Source: Polyangia bacterium (GTDB lineage: Bacteria > Myxococcota_A > Polyangia > Nannocystales > Nannocystaceae). Taken from it: 64,000 nt of DNA. Of this stretch, positions 60,904-64,000 are shown one piece after another. A program made the translations under genes and the position numbers. The DNA is taken from positions 372,001-436,000 of the forward strand of contig JAUHWG010000002.1 in the NCBI GenBank assembly GCA_030424595.1, in the 5' to 3' direction. The notes below the pieces were generated by a model. It saw only the letters and a program-made list of their open reading frames with translations, had not been told where the DNA came from and made no database searches. The first letter of the stretch is position 1; each line of letters begins with the position of its first letter.

Positions 60904-61086
60904 TGCGTAGACTCTGACACCGCGGAGCTGCGTGATCGGCACCGAGGCGCTCTTTGCTGCACCCCCTTCTGCGACACGAGCGAGCCGCTCATGTGCCCCG
61001 GCGCGACCCAAGAGTGCATCCCCTGGTTTGAAGATGCACCATTTCCGGAGTACGAGACCGTCGGGATCTGCGGGATCCCGCAGTAG
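60904..61086 (+). pseudogene. C-terminal remnant of a myxobacterial Cys-rich lipoprotein
   Basis: A 60-codon frame ending in TAG (61084-61086) reads CVDSDTAELR at its start, then CCTPFCDTSEP, CPGATQECIPWFED, and VGICGIPQ. The spacing CCxPFC, CP, C.PWFE and vG.C is the end of a lipoprotein type that I associate with Nannocystis-like genomes (recognition from memory, not a search). An in-frame TAG lies at 60856-60858, and no signal peptide or start precedes it. The body of the gene is missing. Confidence 0.55.
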
Positions 61087-61133
61087 AGCGCCGTCGGTCC
61101 GCGGGCGTGCTCGCCCCAGGCTCCGCCCGATCC

Positions 61134-61787
61134 CTACGGCCAAGGCGGAAGGCAGCTACAGGCCGGGATCTCCGGGTCGTCGACGTCGACATAGCAGCCC
61201 TCGAAGCCGCCGGCGATCGGCGTCGAACACTCTAGATTGACGACCTCAACGCCGCCCTCGATCGCGCGGTGGTAACCAGAACAGGGCGGGCCGCCGTCGC
61301 CGAGGAACGACGCCGCGACACAGACTCCCGTCACCTCGCCATTGCACATCTCCGCCATCGAGTCGTAGGTCCCGGTGAAGACGTCGCCCCAAACACAGCC
61401 AACGGCGTTGAAGTTCGCCTCGTTGTAGTAGTAGCCGCCGACGCAGGTCTCCTCGCTGTCGAAGGATCCGCAGCCGAGCTCCTCGGCGCAGGCCTCTCCG
61501 TCCACGTTCTTGGGGTCGTCGGTGTAGGCCGCACAGGCTGGGAACGCCTCGCCGGTCGTCGATCCCGTCGAGTCATCGCCCGTCGAGTCATCGCCCGTCG
61601 AGTCACCGCCCGCGCTGCTGCTATTGTCCGAGGATCCCTCCGTCGTGGTGTCGCTCGTGGCGTCCGAGGCCGACTCATTGAAGTCGGTGATCTCGAGGGT
61701 GCACGCGGCCGAGGCGAGCGCGAGCGCGAGCAGAGGCGCGCTCCGGAGACGGATGGTATGAGCAACGAATAAGGTCAAGGTCGTCAT
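61134..61787 (-). CDS. small Cys-rich lipoprotein
   Basis: 217 residues from the ATG at 61787. The signal ends in LASAAC. The linker contains STGDDSTGDDSTGD, encoded by a 15-bp tandem repeat (about 61560-61612), and is otherwise Ser/Thr/Asp-rich. The mature domain (about 80-217) has about 12 Cys: CAAYTDDPKNVDGEACAEELGC, CVGGYYYN, GCVWGDVF, MCNGEVTGVC, and the end CYVDVDDPEIPACSCLPPW. The Cys spacing suggests a disulfide-rich surface domain. I recognise no family. Confidence 0.78.
   Translation of the reverse strand: MTTLTLFVAHTIRLRSAPLLALALASAACTLEITDFNESASDATSDTTTEGSSDNSSSAGGDSTGDDSTGDDSTGSTTGEAFPACAAYTDDPKNVDGEACAEELGCGSFDSEETCVGGYYYNEANFNAVGCVWGDVFTGTYDSMAEMCNGEVTGVCVAASFLGDGGPPCSGYHRAIEGGVEVVNLECSTPIAGGFEGCYVDVDDPEIPACSCLPPWP
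61555..61615 (-). repeat. 15-bp tandem repeat in the lipoprotein linker
   Basis: Three near-perfect copies of GTCGAGTCATCGCCC (plus strand) encode the DSTGD linker units of the lipoprotein 61134-61787. In-frame length change is possible. Confidence 0.7.
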
Positions 61788-62027
61788 ACCCGCAGACTTC
61801 TCCGGCGCTCGCCGGATCTGGTCGGGCCTCGATCACAAAGTTTTGGTCCGCCGCCGTGGATTCAAGCTGATGTCCTGTCCGCGCTCCTCCGCGAGAGGCC
61901 TGCGACCTCCGCCTCTGCGCACCGGCGCCCCTGCCACAGCGTCGGGCGTCGACGCGGGCTCGCCGGCCAGGGCCCGGCTTCGCCTGAAAGGCGCTCTCGC
62001 GCGCGTGACAGGGTACACTGGCTCGCC

Positions 62028-64000
62028 GTGCGTCTCTCTCCCCTGACCCCGCTCTCCCTCGCGCTCCTCCTCGGCTGCCCGTCGTCGCCCGACGGCGACA
62101 CCCAGAGCAGCGCGACGACCACAGCCACGACCACCGACGGCACGGACACCAGCGCGGGCGAGACCGAGACCGGCAGCACCGGCGAGGCGCCGACGCTCGA
62201 CCCCTACGGCCAGGCGAACGGCTGCTACTCGCTGCGCAGCGACGACGCCTACCTCGCCGCCAACGCCGGCGCGACCACCTACGCCTTCACGGCCGGAGCG
62301 GCCGGCGCTCGCTTCTTCATGAAGGCCGCCGACCTCGGCACCTACCTCCTCTACGATCAGGACGGCGGCTACCTCGTCGCCGACGACGGCCCGCTCCTGC
62401 GGCGGACCGAGCTCGACTCCGACGTCACGCTGATCGACGACGCCTACATCTCAGGCGCCGAGTGGATCCTCGAGAACTCCGCGGTCGACCCCAGCCGCTA
62501 CCAGCTCCGCAACCGCCGGACCGACCTCATCCTCGGCGCCGACGCGGTCGTCGCCGAGGGCCTGCCGGTGACCCTCGAGGAGGCGACAGGCTGCAAGGAG
62601 CACCCCGAGCTGACCCTCGACGCGAAGGGCGAGATCACCCGGACCAAGTTCGACGATGGAGACCTCTACGGCATCGTCGACACCCACTCGCACATCCACT
62701 CCAACTACGCCTTCGGCGGCGGCGGCCTCTTCCACGGCGGCGCCTACCACCGCCTCGGGGTCGAGCACGCCCTCCCCGACTGCTCGATCTCCCACGGCGA
62801 GATGGGCCGCAAGGACTTCTTCGGCGCGATCTTCGACGCCAGCGGCGCGGACTCGGCCGACCTCCAGAGCCTCCTCCCCGACCTCATCGCCGGCGAGCTC
62901 GCCGAGGACAACCACGCGACCGAGGGCTACCCCACCTTCACCGACTGGCCCGACGGCCCCCGCCGCTCGACCCATCAGACCCAGTACTACAGGTGGCTGC
63001 AGCGGGCCTACCTCTCCGGCCTCCGCCTCGTCGTCCAGCACGCGACGACCAACGCGATCATCTGCGACTTCATGGTCGGCGAGGGGATCCAAGAGAGCCG
63101 CTACAGCTGCGACGACATGACCGCGGTCGACCGGATCATCGACGAGACCTACGCGATGGAGCGCTACATCGACGCCCAGTCCGGCGGCCCTGGGCTCGGC
63201 TGGTTCAGGATCGTCCACACCCCCGCCCAGGCCCGCGAGCAGATAGGCGCGGGCAAGATGGCGGTCATCCTCGGGATCGAGACCGCCAACCTCTTCAACT
63301 GCAAGCTGACCCCAGGAGCCGGCGATCCCACCTGCGACGAGGACTACATCGAGGATCAGCTCGACCATTACTACGAGCTCGGCATTCGCGCGCTCTTCCC
63401 GGTCCACAAGTACGACAACAAGTTCTCGCCCGGCGATGGTGACCGCGCCTTTATCGAGCTCGGCAACTTCGCCAACAGCGGCCACTGGTCGAACTTCACC
63501 CTCGAGTGCCCCGATCCGCAGGTCGGCGGCTTTGACAGCGGCGACGTCAACTTCGGCGGCCTCAACATGCCGCGCGACGTCTACGACTCGCCGCCGGCGG
63601 TCGACAACAGCAACTTCTCCAAGGCGCCGCTGACGACCGTCGCCCAGTACCTCGACGAGATCACCCAGCCGCCGCTAGAGGGCCCCTACTGTCAGAACGC
63701 GGCGATGACCCCCCTCGGCGAGTCGCTCATCGCCGGGATGATGGCGCGCGGCATGATCCTCGAGGTCGACCACTTCCCGCAGTGGGCCTACGTCCGCGCC
63801 TACGAGCTGCTCCAGGAGGCCCAGTACCCCGCCTCCGCGAGCCATGGACGGACCTACGACGGCCTCATCTACCAGCTCGGCGGGGTCTCCAAGACCGGCT
63901 TCGGCCGCTGCCGCGGCGACGCCCCGGGCAGCACCGTCGAGGGCTTCAAGGACCGGATCCAGCTGATCAAGGACAACGGCGGCTACCCGGCGGAGGGCTT
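62028..64000 (+). CDS. M19-like metallohydrolase lipoprotein (3' end outside the window)
   Basis: The frame from the GTG at 62028 is open to the window end: 657 residues are visible. The signal is short (VRLSPLTPLSLALLLGC), with lipobox LLGC, followed by a Thr/Ser/Gly/Glu linker. A beta-rich domain (about 60-205) precedes the hydrolase part: GIVDTHSHIHSN (HxH metal site), AVILGIETANLF (bridging Glu), LGIRALFPVHKYDNKF (His), MTPLGESLIAGMMARGMILEVDHF (His) and PASASHGRTYDG. The order matches the M19-like lipoprotein at 19670, whose matching segments are ILSIEASH, LGVRSFQLVHQLDN and LTPEGLDLVEAMISRGMLLDGAH. Both have HxH where M19 has HxD. The substrate is unknown. Confidence 0.82.
   Translation, partial: MRLSPLTPLSLALLLGCPSSPDGDTQSSATTTATTTDGTDTSAGETETGSTGEAPTLDPYGQANGCYSLRSDDAYLAANAGATTYAFTAGAAGARFFMKAADLGTYLLYDQDGGYLVADDGPLLRRTELDSDVTLIDDAYISGAEWILENSAVDPSRYQLRNRRTDLILGADAVVAEGLPVTLEEATGCKEHPELTLDAKGEITRTKFDDGDLYGIVDTHSHIHSNYAFGGGGLFHGGAYHRLGVEHALPDCSISHGEMGRKDFFGAIFDASGADSADLQSLLPDLIAGELAEDNHATEGYPTFTDWPDGPRRSTHQTQYYRWLQRAYLSGLRLVVQHATTNAIICDFMVGEGIQESRYSCDDMTAVDRIIDETYAMERYIDAQSGGPGLGWFRIVHTPAQAREQIGAGKMAVILGIETANLFNCKLTPGAGDPTCDEDYIEDQLDHYYELGIRALFPVHKYDNKFSPGDGDRAFIELGNFANSGHWSNFTLECPDPQVGGFDSGDVNFGGLNMPRDVYDSPPAVDNSNFSKAPLTTVAQYLDEITQPPLEGPYCQNAAMTPLGESLIAGMMARGMILEVDHFPQWAYVRAYELLQEAQYPASASHGRTYDGLIYQLGGVSKTGFGRCRGDAPGSTVEGFKDRIQLIKDNGGYPAEG

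Noticed and set aside
1..64000. tRNA, rRNA, integrase or transposase genes flanking the defence island
   Set aside because: I looked for characteristic motifs and clover-leaf ends and found none; mobile origin of the island is therefore not shown by this window.

Overview
The window is a very GC-rich chromosomal stretch that looks like a predatory or soil myxobacterium, most probably of the Nannocystis/Enhygromyxa/Plesiocystis group. This rests on three signs: codon third positions almost always G or C, several Hanks-type Ser/Thr kinases, and about a dozen surface lipoproteins whose lipobox Cys is followed by a Ser/Thr/Gly/Asp-rich linker and then a Cys-rich, beta-propeller or enzymatic domain. 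The genus is inferred from protein style only.

Layout. (1) 1-13759 is a class 1 DISARM anti-phage operon: drmD (5' end outside the window), drmMI, drmA, drmB, drmC, all on the plus strand with tight or overlapping junctions. Its oddities are a 107-bp tandem repeat that multiplies the drmB/drmC junction, an AT-richer patch over the target-recognition part of drmMI, long Asp-rich and Lys/Thr/Pro-rich inserts in DrmMI, and a 42-codon ORF joined to both neighbours by ATGA overlaps. A coupled lipoprotein/membrane-protein pair follows (13773-15127). (2) 15369-29357 is an accessory and housekeeping mix: a YajG-like lipoprotein, a kinase fragment, a fibro-slime lipoprotein, a membrane Ser/Thr kinase, an M19-like metallo-dipeptidase lipoprotein, a PA14-GH43 lipoprotein, a double glyoxalase-fold lipoprotein, an orphan ribosomal L7/L12-type domain protein, a quinone-oxidoreductase-like enzyme and several unknown secreted proteins. 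(3) 30021-38078 is a compact RiPP (ribosomal peptide natural product) cluster: a 65-residue precursor with a double-Gly site and a CX4C, Pro-rich core, a radical SAM/SPASM maturase, an HlyD-type adaptor, a C39-peptidase ABC exporter and a second ABC exporter. Strong hairpins flank the precursor. (4) 38177-46454 has a Cys-rich propeller lipoprotein, a LysR regulator, and an ATGA-coupled three-gene operon: a large beta-rich lipoprotein, a protein resembling the N-terminal module of vitellogenin-type lipid-transfer proteins, and a metzincin-type metalloprotease lipoprotein. (5) 46589-50636 has a SulP transporter followed by a beta-carbonic anhydrase (a likely bicarbonate pair) and a B12-binding radical SAM protein. 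(6) 50921-64000 has a propeller lipoprotein, a cPLA2/patatin-type phospholipase diverging from a 1751-residue Ser/Thr kinase-ATPase-GAF-histidine kinase hybrid, small lipoproteins, a gene remnant, and a second M19-like lipoprotein that runs off the end.

The most interesting items are the RiPP cluster, the drmB/drmC repeat, the vitellogenin-like operon and the recombined-looking drmMI. No tRNA, rRNA, CRISPR array, insertion sequence or integrase gene was recognised.
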